A stretch of 43,788 nucleotides of DNA from JANXQG01 sp037147235 (GCA_037147235.1 JBAWVO010000013.1:1-43788); one strand, 5' to 3'. Positions 32,301-39,836 are shown, counted from the first letter of the stretch. Numbers and translations are program-made. Notes: generated from the sequence alone by a model not told the origin.

Positions 32301-32354
32301 ACGTTGCAAACGACCGGCAGCCTGCTGAAAATGACGCTGCTGACTTATATCTAA
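29328..32354 (+). CDS. flgL: Giant FlgL-type hook-associated protein 3
   Basis: Hook-filament junction protein of about 1008 residues, far above the usual 300-550. The N-terminal 160 residues are FlgL/flagellin-like (SSARISSQFVRDQLIRQFSF, LETEISTGQQYQLPSENPTS, QQINGRQLFGGT). The C-terminus returns to the family with LRTNDNAGIQRAMGLLDSSA, NTRAELGAREQSL and TAQIAYQATL-like helices. Between them lie about 750 residues rich in Thr, Gly and Asn, with flagellin-IN-like units (LNGGQGVAPGSITVSDG; LNHGRGVGRNTATPGSGTDF) and a 104-residue tandem duplication. The insert would be displayed outside the junction. ATG at 29328 is preferred; an upstream GTG (29262) lies in a repeat. Confidence 0.85.
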   Translation: MSSITGISSARISSQFVRDQLIRQFSFSQADMFRLETEISTGQQYQLPSENPTSALQVMGIQSLLQRKDQLKTNIGTSQTYLNQSDSALTSVSGILTSIRAAAVGAVGATASDGQRQAVVQQIDQAVQQLLTLGNQQINGRQLFGGTSTATSPFSMDAQGNVVYSGSSNPVQSYVDLNQLFATSVTGDQAFGAISLPIQGSALATALSQDTRLSDLNGGQGVAPGSITVSDGHNTSTIDLRNANTLGDVATLIQQHPPTGRTIKVDVTSTGLTLHLKPDPIYPNGDDLKIQEVNGNTTAHDLGIFSTTGGPGPLVGLPLNAAVAPTTALTDLLATKAQAYVRLDQPNSDILLQSNTSGATTSGGTVLNGVTVQFYADATAAGQEWAYFYPGISASGNNPGTPGALQVHISTSAASASRAEQMVAAINKVAGLPFTAKLDPSDQDGGGQPSITTLPATTTTAGGGGTPLDTASGLQITSGGKTYTVDLSSAKTVQDLLNGINDSGAGLVAEINAAKTGIDVTSRVSGGDFSIGENGGTTATQLGLRTYTVATQLAQLNHGRGVGRNTATPGSGTDFTISETLNNPPGATVQVDVSIPTASSVNDVIQSINTAAQTAGATFRAQLVPTGNGIELVDSGTVTGPLVITANTQSTAAVDLGLIPAGQTSATSKATSVTAKGIAASNPNSDLVFVETDPATAGIVQIIFQTNAGIPPGIETANYDSVAGTLTFQIGPQTTANNIITALHSDPTASAAFNAWPDNSVDPTNNGSGIVLPQLVTTSNGWAATRPNSALLFQAVNPGTTGNVQVLFQANAGIPPGPETANYDPVAATLTFQISPLTTANNIITALHSDPTASAAFTAKLDISTDPTNNGNGIVLPQLITMTGGTTALTGSDTNPRETDSIFNALLRLSTALRTNDNAGIQRAMGLLDSSAQNLGNTRAELGAREQSLTLISSQIDSEELSLKTAMSANYDTNMADTISQYTSAQIAYQATLQTTGSLLKMTLLTYI
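31370..31993. repeat. 312-bp tandem duplication inside flgL
   Basis: Two adjacent units offset by exactly 312 bp (104 codons), with blocks identical over 50 bp, for example from 31527 and 31839 (ACCACGGCCAACAACATCAT...). The protein units both contain FQANAGIPPG or FQTNAGIPPG and TANNIITALHSDPTASAAF. Confidence 0.92.
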
Positions 32355-32509
32355 AGGCTCTCCGCCAAGTTTGCGGAGATCCGATGTTTACAGCAGTCAT
32401 CGGGAGACCCACGCCGAACTTGCGTGCGTTCCGACTATGTCTTCTGGGAAAAAAGTATGGATTAGGCAAGCTTTCCGGTCGAAGATAACCAACGGTAGTA
32501 GCTCGTTTA
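32355..32509. other. End of the flagellar operon: family D fragment and hairpin
   Basis: GGCTCTCCGCCAAGTTTG (32356-32373) is the terminal piece of family D. It contains a 6-bp hairpin (CTCCGC 32360-32365 with GCGGAG 32373-32378) that may act as a weak terminator. A family H copy lies at 32400-32419. Confidence 0.6.
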
Positions 32510-32560
32510 TTGCCAATGCAGGGCCGCGTTAGCACCCACCAAAAGTGGAAGGAACCCGCA

Positions 32561-33178
32561 ATGAAGACTTGGAACATTGCCGCTTGCATCTCGTGTTATT
32601 TGATTTTGACGACCGGTTGCAATGTATGCCGGCATCCCTACACCAATTGCGGGCCTGTCTGGTCTCGAGGTGCTTGTCTGAATTGCAACCCCGATTATCG
32701 GGCAGGGTCCGTTCTCAATCGTGATGGGCCGGGCGGTCTGGTAGCGAACATTCCCAGAGCTGCCAAACCCGTTCCACGAGACACCCAACCCGTACCTCGC
32801 GCCGCACCATCGGCCCGGGTCGCGGCGCACCGATCCGATGGACCTACGCCTCAAGTTCGCGCAAAGACCGTTGCCCAACCGCGGCAGACTCCAAAACGCG
32901 CATTGGCCGAACGCCAAACGACTCAGGCACCGCCCAAGAGTACCGTTATGCCCGAGGCTCCCGCCCCAAATGACCTTCCGCTGGGTACGGTTGCTGCGCC
33001 CCAGGGAACCAAGGAAGGCGAGACTCGCATCCTGTCGGTCACGGATCGCCGATTGGATGAACTCCAAGAGAGTCCGAAACCCGTGGCGGCCAAGGGCAAA
33101 TCACCGCAACGCACGGTGGAGAAGCCGAGAGAAGATCTCGGCGGTTGGCGGCCCGCGGCACCCCATCAGGATCCCTAG
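32561..33178 (+). CDS. Cysteine-rich lipoprotein with proline-rich tail
   Basis: A 205-residue exported protein. The signal MKTWNIAACISCYLILTTGC ends in a lipobox-like TTGC. The next 35 residues (CRHPYTNCGPVWSRGACLNC) hold regularly spaced cysteines, a pattern I associate with small planctomycete surface lipoproteins. The rest is Pro/Arg/Ala-rich and probably disordered, ending GGWRPAAPHQDP. ATG at 32561 has GGAAGGA 8-9 bases upstream; the longer frame to 32510 lacks a site. Function unknown. Confidence 0.65.
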   Translation: MKTWNIAACISCYLILTTGCNVCRHPYTNCGPVWSRGACLNCNPDYRAGSVLNRDGPGGLVANIPRAAKPVPRDTQPVPRAAPSARVAAHRSDGPTPQVRAKTVAQPRQTPKRALAERQTTQAPPKSTVMPEAPAPNDLPLGTVAAPQGTKEGETRILSVTDRRLDELQESPKPVAAKGKSPQRTVEKPREDLGGWRPAAPHQDP

Positions 33179-33346
33179 GCGACGTGTTCCTCAAGCAAAG
33201 AGGGACGATTGAAACTTCATTCGGTGTCCATACGGCTCCTCGCGCGTTTTGAAAAGCGAGGGCAAGCCCTCGCACTCCAAAGTCCGTAGCCAAAATAACT
33301 TCCGGTTCGCTCACCTGTACCCCTTCCGCAGCGAAGTCAAGCGAAC

Positions 33347-34966
33347 CTACGGCAAGCCCAAACTGTGCATGTATGCTGCGTGTTGCCGCTCGATGCCCAA
33401 CCGTTGGTTGATCTCGCGCCACTTCTCGGCCGCCGCTTTCAACGCCTCGGCCGGCTTTTGCTTGCCGCGCACGGCCGTCTGAACGGCTCCATCGAGGGCC
33501 GCCAAGTAGTCCGCGCGGCCTGGGATGCAGAGCGACGCAAGGAACTGCCGTTTCGAGAGCATTTCCGCGGTTTGTTCGGCGTATTGCCGCGCGGCCGTTG
33601 CCGATACATTGCTCTCGACCCACGCCTTCGGTGCTGCGACCTGAGAACGGCGGAAAAGTGTCGTCGCGGGACTTGCGGCAAAGACCTGGCTGCCCCACTG
33701 GGGATCGGTCAGCCAGAGTAGAAGTTCAAACGCGGCGGCGGCATGTTCGCTTTCGGAACGGACCACGCCCATGCGACCGGCGATGCCGAGCAACGGAACG
33801 TACTGGCCGGCATCGTCGCTGCGCGGTTCCCAGGAGTTGCTGGAAGGCCGATAGACTTCGGTTGCACCAGGCAACTCCACGAAAGTAGCAGGCACACTCC
33901 GTGTGCCGTCCGCCAAAGTAGCAGGCAAAACTCTCCCCTCTCCCCTTTTGGGAGATGGGCCGGTGGTGAGGGGTCTTGCCGCAGTTGGCCAACTGATGGC
34001 CATTGCCGCGCTGCCTTTCCAGAATTCAGCCCGGACAGCGGCTGGATCGAAATCGAGCTGCTCGGGCGATCCAAGCTTTGCAGCCGCGACCAGTTCCTCC
34101 AGCGCCCGCACGAAGGGCGGCCCAGCAATGGCCGGTTCGAGTGTTTTCTCATCAAACAATGTTGTATAGCTGTCTCGCTCTTTGGCGTATGCCGCAGCCC
34201 GGGCCAGGAGAACAAGCCCTGCCCAGCCGCGGGCCAGCGGTTCGACCGTTCCGTACTTCGCGCCGCCGGCGGCCAATCCGTCGGACTTGGCTCCTTCCTC
34301 GCGGAGCAGTCGGGCCAGCTCTTCATATTCTTTCCAAGTCTGGGGCGGCTTGCGATGCAACTTTTCCAACAAGTCGGCCCGGTAATAGCAGCAGAAGACC
34401 GGCGAGCCGAGCGGCACGCCGTAAATTTCGTTGCCCCAAGCGGCTTCCTGGTTCCGTAACAGTTCAAAGGTTTGCGACCACGGCCCTTGGGGATCGCGGG
34501 TAATGCTTCGAGGTACGGGGGCCAGGCGTTTCGCTTCGGCCAGAGGGCCTACCAGATACGCAGGACAGATCACGGCATCGCCCGGCAGGGTCTCGGCGTC
34601 TGCGATTTGCTTCTCCGTGGTCTCGATCACTTCGACTTCGGAGCCGGTTTGAGCGTTCCACTCGTCTCTTAATCCGCGTATCGCGGTCGCAATCGCCGGA
34701 TCATCGACCACCACCAATCGCAGCTTCACGCCCGCCAGTCGCTTACCGCCTTCGCCCTGTGGTGCCGAGTCGCGGAAAGTGCATCCGGCGAGGAGGAGGA
34801 GGGAGAGGGAGAAAGGTGCGAAGAGTGTGAAGGGTGAGAAGGGTGAGAAGGGTGAGAAGGGTGAGAAGGGAAGCAGCCGGGGGCTAGCGGGCGTTGGAAT
34901 GGGCTTTGTGCTGTGCATGTTGGATCCAAGATCGTTAAGGCTTTTGAAATTCATCATTCGATCCAT
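33347..34966 (-). CDS. Extracellular solute-binding lipoprotein (sugar ABC transporter type), with two repeat insertions
   Basis: Periplasmic binding protein of about 539 residues. The lipobox LLLLAGC follows a low-complexity signal region of Ser-Pro-Phe repeats. The mature part has the bacterial solute-binding fold (KLRLVVVDDPAIATAIRGLRDEWN, DAVICPAYLVGPLAEAKRL, WGNEIYGVPLGSPVFCCYYRADLL, PQTWKEYEELARLL), like family-1 sugar binders. Between WPTAAR and VELPGATEVYRPSSN, normally a few residues apart, an in-frame stretch comes from a family F and a family A repeat (33884-33974). ATG at 34966 has AGGGGG 4 bases upstream; 34954 and 34918 are alternatives. No transporter membrane genes are adjacent; xylulokinase is divergent, so a pentose or related sugar is possible. 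Confidence 0.8.
   Translation of the reverse strand: MDRMMNFKSLNDLGSNMHSTKPIPTPASPRLLPFSPFSPFSPFSPFTLFAPFSLSLLLLAGCTFRDSAPQGEGGKRLAGVKLRLVVVDDPAIATAIRGLRDEWNAQTGSEVEVIETTEKQIADAETLPGDAVICPAYLVGPLAEAKRLAPVPRSITRDPQGPWSQTFELLRNQEAAWGNEIYGVPLGSPVFCCYYRADLLEKLHRKPPQTWKEYEELARLLREEGAKSDGLAAGGAKYGTVEPLARGWAGLVLLARAAAYAKERDSYTTLFDEKTLEPAIAGPPFVRALEELVAAAKLGSPEQLDFDPAAVRAEFWKGSAAMAISWPTAARPLTTGPSPKRGEGRVLPATLADGTRSVPATFVELPGATEVYRPSSNSWEPRSDDAGQYVPLLGIAGRMGVVRSESEHAAAAFELLLWLTDPQWGSQVFAASPATTLFRRSQVAAPKAWVESNVSATAARQYAEQTAEMLSKRQFLASLCIPGRADYLAALDGAVQTAVRGKQKPAEALKAAAEKWREINQRLGIERQHAAYMHSLGLP
33884..33974. repeat. Family A arm plus family F palindrome inside the solute-binding gene
   Basis: 33884-33914 is identical to the family A left arm, followed by a partial second copy (AGTAGCAGGC near 33917). 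33930-33974 is a CT-rich palindrome (CTCTCCCCTCTCC...GGTGGTGAGGGG) related to 40632-40672. Both are translated in frame on the minus strand, as GPSPKRGEGRVLPATL and ADGTRSVPATF. Confidence 0.85.
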
Positions 34967-35050
34967 TCTACCCCCTTTCATTCCCCAGATGAAGTTGCGT
35001 GATCCGGCCTCTGTTTTCCCTTTCTCACCCCTTCTCACCCTTCTCACCCT
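34833..35050. repeat. 9-bp tandem repeats in the lipoprotein signal region and their inverted counterpart upstream
   Basis: Four copies of GGTGAGAAG at 34833-34868 encode the Ser-Pro-Phe run of the signal peptide. About 150 bp upstream of them (35021-35050) the same motif occurs in opposite orientation (CTTCTCACCC repeated three times), so transcript folding over the start region is possible. Confidence 0.85.
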
Positions 35051-35151
35051 TTTCCCATCTCCCTCACCCTTCACACCCTCTCTCTGCGAGGTTAGAATTT
35101 ACGTTTCTTGGATCTTCCGACCGTTTCACCCCGTAACTGAGAATCACCGCG

Positions 35152-36684
35152 ATGAGCGTTTTCCTGGGAATCGACATTGGCACTTCCGGCACCAAAACCC
35201 TGGCGATCGACGCCGAAGGCCGCATCCTGGCCTCCGCCCTGGAGACCTACCCCCTCCACCATCCCAAGCCGCTCTGGAGCGAGCAGGACCCGGAAGATTG
35301 GTGGAAGGCCACGATCGGCACCGTCCGCCGTGTGGTCAAAATGGCCAAGCTCAAGCCGGGCGATGTCAAGGCGATCGGCCTCTCCGGCCAGATGCATGGT
35401 TCGGTCTTCCTTGACAAGCAGTGCAAAGTGATTCGCCGTGCGATCCTCTGGAACGACCAGCGGACAGCTGCCGAGTGCGAAGAAATCGAGCACCGCGCCG
35501 GCGGCCGCAGCGAGTTGATCCGCATGGTCGCCAACCCGGCGTTGACCGGCTTCACCGCGCCCAAGATTCTTTGGCTGCGGAACCACGAGCCGAAGAATTT
35601 CGAGAAGACGAAGAAGGTTCTGCTGCCCAAGGACGAGATCCGCCGCCGCCTGACCGGCGAGTTCGCCACCGAGGTGAGCGACGCCAGCGGCATGTTGCTG
35701 TTGGACGTCGCCCAACGGGCTTGGTCAACCGAACTGCTTTCCAAGCTGGAACTCGATTCGAGCCTCTTGGCCCGTTGCTATGAGTCGGAGGAAGTGACCG
35801 GCAAGCTCACGTCTGCCGCGGCCGCCGAGTTGGGCCTATCGACCGATTGCCTTGTCGTCGGCGGGGCGGGCGACTGCGCGGCCGGGGCGGTGGGCAATGG
35901 CATTGTGACCAAGGGCGTACTCTCCACCTCGCTGGGCACCTCCGGCGTTGTCTTCGTGCATAGCGACGAGGTGAAGATCGATCCCGAGGGCCGCGTGCAT
36001 ACCTTCTGCCATGCAGTCCGCGGCAAGTGGCACATGATGGGAGTGAATCTATCGGCCGGCGGCTCGCTGCAATGGTTCCGCAATGCCTTGTGCGAAGCGG
36101 CCGTGGCCGAGGCGAAGAAGAAAAAGGTCGATGTCTACACGTTGCTCACCGCCGAGGCTGAGGCGGTGGCCGCCGGCAGCAGTGGTCTGTTCTTCCTGCC
36201 CTATCTCTCCGGCGAGCGGACGCCGCACGCCGACCCCGACGCCCGGGGTTGCTTTATCGGCCTGACGCTTTCGCACCAGCGAGGCCACCTGATCCGCTCG
36301 ATCCTGGAAGGTGTAACGTATTCCATGCGTGAGAGCCTAGCGATATTCGAGGGGCTGGGCGTGCCGATCAAGCAGATTCGCGCTTCCGGCGGCGGTGCCC
36401 GCAGTGCCTTGTGGCGGCAGATCCAGGCCGATGCCTTTGGCCGCAAGGTGGTGACGATCAACAGCGAGGAAGGCGCGGCCTACGGCGTCGCGCTCTTGGC
36501 GGCCGTCGGTGCCGGCGAGTACAAGAACATCGCCGAGGCCTGTGGTGCCACGATCCGCGTCGTCAGCGAGACCTCGCCCAATCGTGCCGCCAAGAAGGTT
36601 TATGACACCGCCTTCCCAGTCTATCAGCAACTTTACCGGTCGCTGAAGGGTGATTTCAAGGCGATTGCTGGGCTGGGAGGGTAG
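35152..36684 (+). CDS. xylB: Xylulokinase-like FGGY carbohydrate kinase
   Basis: Phosphorylates D-xylulose for entry into the pentose phosphate pathway. 510 residues, normal length. FGGY motifs: FLGIDIGTSGTKTLAID, IGLSGQMHGSVFLD with the substrate contact QMHG, ILWNDQRTAAEC, GGAGDCAAGAVGNG, and SGLFFLPYLSGERTPH followed by RASGGGARSALWRQIQADAFG. The GQMHG and WNDQRT motifs are those of xylulokinases rather than glycerol kinases. Xylose isomerase is not in the window. It is transcribed divergently from the solute-binding lipoprotein. Confidence 0.92.
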   Translation: MSVFLGIDIGTSGTKTLAIDAEGRILASALETYPLHHPKPLWSEQDPEDWWKATIGTVRRVVKMAKLKPGDVKAIGLSGQMHGSVFLDKQCKVIRRAILWNDQRTAAECEEIEHRAGGRSELIRMVANPALTGFTAPKILWLRNHEPKNFEKTKKVLLPKDEIRRRLTGEFATEVSDASGMLLLDVAQRAWSTELLSKLELDSSLLARCYESEEVTGKLTSAAAAELGLSTDCLVVGGAGDCAAGAVGNGIVTKGVLSTSLGTSGVVFVHSDEVKIDPEGRVHTFCHAVRGKWHMMGVNLSAGGSLQWFRNALCEAAVAEAKKKKVDVYTLLTAEAEAVAAGSSGLFFLPYLSGERTPHADPDARGCFIGLTLSHQRGHLIRSILEGVTYSMRESLAIFEGLGVPIKQIRASGGGARSALWRQIQADAFGRKVVTINSEEGAAYGVALLAAVGAGEYKNIAEACGATIRVVSETSPNRAAKKVYDTAFPVYQQLYRSLKGDFKAIAGLGG

Positions 36685-36693
36685 ACTGTCAAG

Positions 36694-36915
36694 CTACAGC
36701 AATGCCACGAACTCGTCGACCGTGAGCCCGGCTTCGCGAATGAGCGATCGGAATGTTCCCTTGGCAATTTTATGATTGGGAACGGTCAAGCGTCGAAAGG
36801 GATACTCTCGATTTCGCAAGATAACATGACTACCGGTTTGGTGGTCGACTTCATAGCCTACTTTTTGGAAGGCAGCGACCGCCTGGCGGCACGAGACGGC
36901 GGGCAGCTTGCTCAC
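36694..36915 (-). CDS. hicA: HicA toxin (mRNA interferase)
   Basis: A 73-residue dsRBD-like toxin. The sequence KVGYEVDHQTGSHVILRN has the catalytic His30 in GSH, and TVPNHKIAKGTFRSLIREAGLT is the usual second half. HicA cuts mRNA; HicB blocks it. Its ATG overlaps the hicB stop by 4 bases (36912-36915), indicating translational coupling with the antitoxin first. Confidence 0.93.
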   Translation of the reverse strand: MSKLPAVSCRQAVAAFQKVGYEVDHQTGSHVILRNREYPFRRLTVPNHKIAKGTFRSLIREAGLTVDEFVALL

Positions 36916-37124
36916 GTATCTACCTCGATCAACTCTTCGGTGATCGCAGGCGGAATTGGTTCGTCATGTTTGCGCAGGCTGGCGAGATAACCGGTGATCG
37001 CGTCAGCAATATTGACTCGTGCTTCCGCCCGTGTCTTGCCCTCGGAAATGCAGCCGGGAAGTGTGGGACAGGTGGCCACGAACTGGCCATCTTCGTCTTG
37101 TTCCAACTGAATGCGGAATTTCAT
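36912..37124 (-). CDS. hicB: HicB-type antitoxin
   Basis: A 70-residue HicB N-terminal-type protein (FRIQLEQDEDGQFVATCPTLPGCISEGKTRAEARVN). It is short: the C-terminal DNA-binding domain of longer HicB proteins is absent, so autoregulation may depend on another contact. The ATG at 37122-37124 is preferred because MKFRIQLEQ is the family start; a longer in-frame extension is unrelated. Confidence 0.9.
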   Translation of the reverse strand: MKFRIQLEQDEDGQFVATCPTLPGCISEGKTRAEARVNIADAITGYLASLRKHDEPIPPAITEELIEVDT

Positions 37125-37318
37125 GGTAAAATCTTGATTGTGTCGGAATTCCTTCTCTCTATTAAGGATACCGGGTGGGAAACAATCGTAACAGGGGGCG
37201 TATTTTTGGCGGAAAACTGGCAAATTGCAAAAATCACCCCCTATTGACGATCTTGAGCAGTTGACTGAAAATTGAATTTCTCATTCACAGAATCCTATCT
37301 GCGGAAGGATGGCGAATC

Positions 37319-37417
37319 ATGGCCGACGGTTGGTATTGCCAAATAAACGGCAAAGTTATCGGTCCCTTGCAATCGGCACAGCTAAAACAGCAACTGATTC
37401 GGGCTGCGAAAGAGTGA
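37319..37417 (+). CDS. Mini-protein resembling a truncated GYF_2 domain
   Basis: A 32-residue open frame, MADGWYCQINGKVIGPLQSA and a short helix ending AAKE, resembling the first half of the GYF_2/DUF4339 fold (WY...GKVIGP...L). The full domain is about 45-50 residues, so this one stops early. Its TGA (37415-37417) shares its A with the ATG of the ADP-ribosylglycohydrolase, giving a TGATG coupling. It is either a real leader peptide or the remnant of an N-terminal GYF domain cut off by a frameshift or stop. Confidence 0.5.
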   Translation: MADGWYCQINGKVIGPLQSAQLKQQLIRAAKE

Positions 37418-38475
37418 TGAACGATCGCCTTACTGGAATTCTGCTTGGAACCGCTGTCGGCGATGCCTTGGGTTTGCCGGCCGAAGGGCTTTCGCCGCGA
37501 AGACGCCAACGGCTGATGACCGGCCCTTGGCGACACCGGTTACTCTTCGACCGTGGAATGGTAAGCGACGATACCGAGCACGCCCTGTTCGTTGCCCAAT
37601 CGTTGCTGAAGTGTCTCGACGACCCGACTGTCTTCCAACGGCGATTGGCGTGGCACCTGCGATGGTGGTTTGCGGGACTTCCGGCAGGCATCGGCATGGC
37701 CACGGCCCGGGCATGCGTCAAACTCTGGTTCGGCTTTCGCCCGAATCGAAGCGGCGTATTTTCTGCGGGCAACGGTCCCGCCATGCGGAGTGCTGTGATC
37801 GGTGGATATTTTTATGACAAGCCCGAGCTACTGCATCATTTCGTACTATCATCGACACAACTGACACACACCGATCCAAAAGCAGCTATCGGTGCCGAAG
37901 CGATTGCACGACTTGCCGCATGGGCCGTCCAGCATGATTCGTCCGAGCGGCCCAAAGCAAGCTTCATTGCAGAGGTTCTATTGAGTTTGGCACCGTGCGA
38001 CAACCCATGGCACCATTGGATCGAACAAATGCAGACTGCTTATCGGGCCGGAACGTCGGTATCCGATTTTGCGATCTCATTGGGATTAAGCAATGGCGTG
38101 ACCGGATATATCTACCATACTGTTCCGATTGCCGTGTATGCCTGGCTTCGGCACTATGGCGACTTCCGCGCGACGGTAGAGGCGGTACTGGACTGTGGCG
38201 GTGACACCGACACCGTCGGGGCGATTGCCGGTGCCTTGGCCGGTGCAACAGTCGGCGCGTCAGGCATTCCGCAACCCTGGTTGCACGGGATCATCGACTG
38301 GCCACGGTCGATTGGGCTATTGCGCAAGGTCGCGGATCGACTTGCTCAACAGCTCATCACCCGTCGCCCGCTGGGTGAGGTTTCGTATTTCTGGCCTGCC
38401 ATCGTGCCCCGAAATCTTCTGTTTCTCTTGGTTGTCTTGTTTCACGGCTTTCGTCGGCTTGCACCGCCTTACTGA
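37417..38475 (+). CDS. ADP-ribosylglycohydrolase family protein (DraG-like)
   Basis: A 352-residue hydrolase that would remove ADP-ribose from proteins or small molecules. Both metal-binding clusters are present: MVSDDTEHALFVAQSLL near residue 45-60, and DCGGDTDTVGAIAGALAGATVGASGIP near 255-280; GDALGLPAEG is the N-terminal signature. The C-terminus adds a hydrophobic stretch (PRNLLFLLVVLFHGFRRLAPP) that could tether it to the membrane. It starts at the ATG overlapping the stop of the mini-protein. No ADP-ribosyltransferase is adjacent. The first in-frame start at 37309 would translate a different reading of the mini-gene region and is rejected. Confidence 0.88.
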   Translation: MNDRLTGILLGTAVGDALGLPAEGLSPRRRQRLMTGPWRHRLLFDRGMVSDDTEHALFVAQSLLKCLDDPTVFQRRLAWHLRWWFAGLPAGIGMATARACVKLWFGFRPNRSGVFSAGNGPAMRSAVIGGYFYDKPELLHHFVLSSTQLTHTDPKAAIGAEAIARLAAWAVQHDSSERPKASFIAEVLLSLAPCDNPWHHWIEQMQTAYRAGTSVSDFAISLGLSNGVTGYIYHTVPIAVYAWLRHYGDFRATVEAVLDCGGDTDTVGAIAGALAGATVGASGIPQPWLHGIIDWPRSIGLLRKVADRLAQQLITRRPLGEVSYFWPAIVPRNLLFLLVVLFHGFRRLAPPY

Positions 38476-38615
38476 GAGACAACCCACAAAGTTGCAGAGG
38501 GTTCGCTTTCGTGGGCGTGCGGTCTGTTCGACCAGTTGCACGATTAGCGTTCATTAGCGAAGATTAGTGTTCCATCCTTCTTCCTGATTTGAGTTCCACG
38601 TTCAGCAAGCTTTCC

Positions 38616-39836
38616 ATGAAAACCTATCGTGTGGGCATCCTCGGTTTTGGCATGATTGGCCGGGTACATGCCTATGGCTACGCGACACTGCCGTTTTACT
38701 ACGATCCGCCGCCACTTTCGGCCAGGATTACGCATGTCGTCACTACCCGGGCGGAAACGGCCGAAAAGGCCCGGCGGCTGGTCGGGGCCGATGTGGCCGC
38801 GACCGATTTCCGCGCGGTGACGGAGAACCCCGACATCGATATCGTCCATATCTGCTCGCCCAACGACCGGCACTGCGAGGCCCTGCTTTCGGCGATCGCC
38901 CATCAAAAACATATCTACTGCGATAAGCCCTTGGTGGCCACGTGGGACCAAGCCCGGCAGGTCGCCGCCGCACTGGAAAACTACCGCGGCACGGCGCAGA
39001 TGACGTTCCAATGCCGCTTCTTTCCGGCTACGTTGCGAGCGAAGCAATTGATCGACGAAGGCCGCCTGGGTCGCGTGCTTCAGTTCCGAGCTGCCTACTT
39101 GCACGGCGGCAATGCCGACCCGAACGCCCCGGCACGATGGAAACTCTCGGGGGCGGCGGGCGGAGGCGTAATCGCCGACTTGGCCTCGCATGTGTTCGAC
39201 CTTGTGGAGCATTTGGCCGGTCCGATCGACGCCGTAATGGCCGAGACTTACACCGCTTACGCCGAGCGGCCATCGACAGAAGATCCTTCCCGCAAGGTGG
39301 TGATCGATGCCGAAGATTGCGTACTGATCCTGGCTCGGCTGCAATCGGGCGCGCCGGGCACGATCGAGGCGACGAAAATCGCCTCCGGCGCGGAAGATGA
39401 ACTGCGGATTGAGATCCATGGCTCGCAGGGGGCGTTGCGATTCAACCTCATGGATTCGCATCATCTGGAGTTTTACGACGCGACGGCCGCCGATTGCCCG
39501 CTGGGCGGTGTGCGGGGGTGGAATCGCATCGACACCGGCCAGCGTTACTTGCCACCGGCCGCCGCGTTTCCCAGCCACAAAGCAGCCATCGGCTGGACCC
39601 GCGGACATGTGGCCTGCTTGGCCAATTTCCTTCAGGCCGTTGCCCAGGGGCGTGTCGCGGAACCGGGCATCGAGCAGGGGATCCGCGTGCAGCAGTTGAT
39701 CGAGTACGTAAGGCAATCGGCCCGCGAACAGCGATGGGTGCAAGCATCCATGTCGAGTTCGTGTACTTCCACATCTCATACTGGCAGTCTGGGCAGCGGA
39801 AGCGGGCGAAGCCCTAGTGCAAATCGCCGCGCTTGA
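38616..39836 (+). CDS. Gfo/Idh/MocA-family oxidoreductase with a run-on C-terminus
   Basis: NAD(P)-dependent dehydrogenase of the Gfo/Idh/MocA group, 406 residues. The Rossmann motif is GILGFGMIGRVHAYGY; CSPNDRHCEAL and YCDKPLVATWDQA contain the conserved EKP-like Lys (here DKP). The catalytic-domain segment DLASHVFDLVEHLAGP has the usual His. Substrate unknown; often sugars or inositols. The last ~30 residues (starting SMSSSCTSTS) are Ser/Arg-rich and encoded antisense to an IS91-like transposase remnant, so the native end was probably near residue 378 (AREQRWV). The ATG at 38616 gives the normal family start MKTYRVGIL. Confidence 0.9.
   Translation: MKTYRVGILGFGMIGRVHAYGYATLPFYYDPPPLSARITHVVTTRAETAEKARRLVGADVAATDFRAVTENPDIDIVHICSPNDRHCEALLSAIAHQKHIYCDKPLVATWDQARQVAAALENYRGTAQMTFQCRFFPATLRAKQLIDEGRLGRVLQFRAAYLHGGNADPNAPARWKLSGAAGGGVIADLASHVFDLVEHLAGPIDAVMAETYTAYAERPSTEDPSRKVVIDAEDCVLILARLQSGAPGTIEATKIASGAEDELRIEIHGSQGALRFNLMDSHHLEFYDATAADCPLGGVRGWNRIDTGQRYLPPAAAFPSHKAAIGWTRGHVACLANFLQAVAQGRVAEPGIEQGIRVQQLIEYVRQSAREQRWVQASMSSSCTSTSHTGSLGSGSGRSPSANRRA

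Noticed and set aside
38544..39779. 411-residue minus-strand open frame
   Set aside because: Antisense to the Gfo/Idh/MocA gene; low-quality composition and no domain, whereas the plus strand has clear family motifs.
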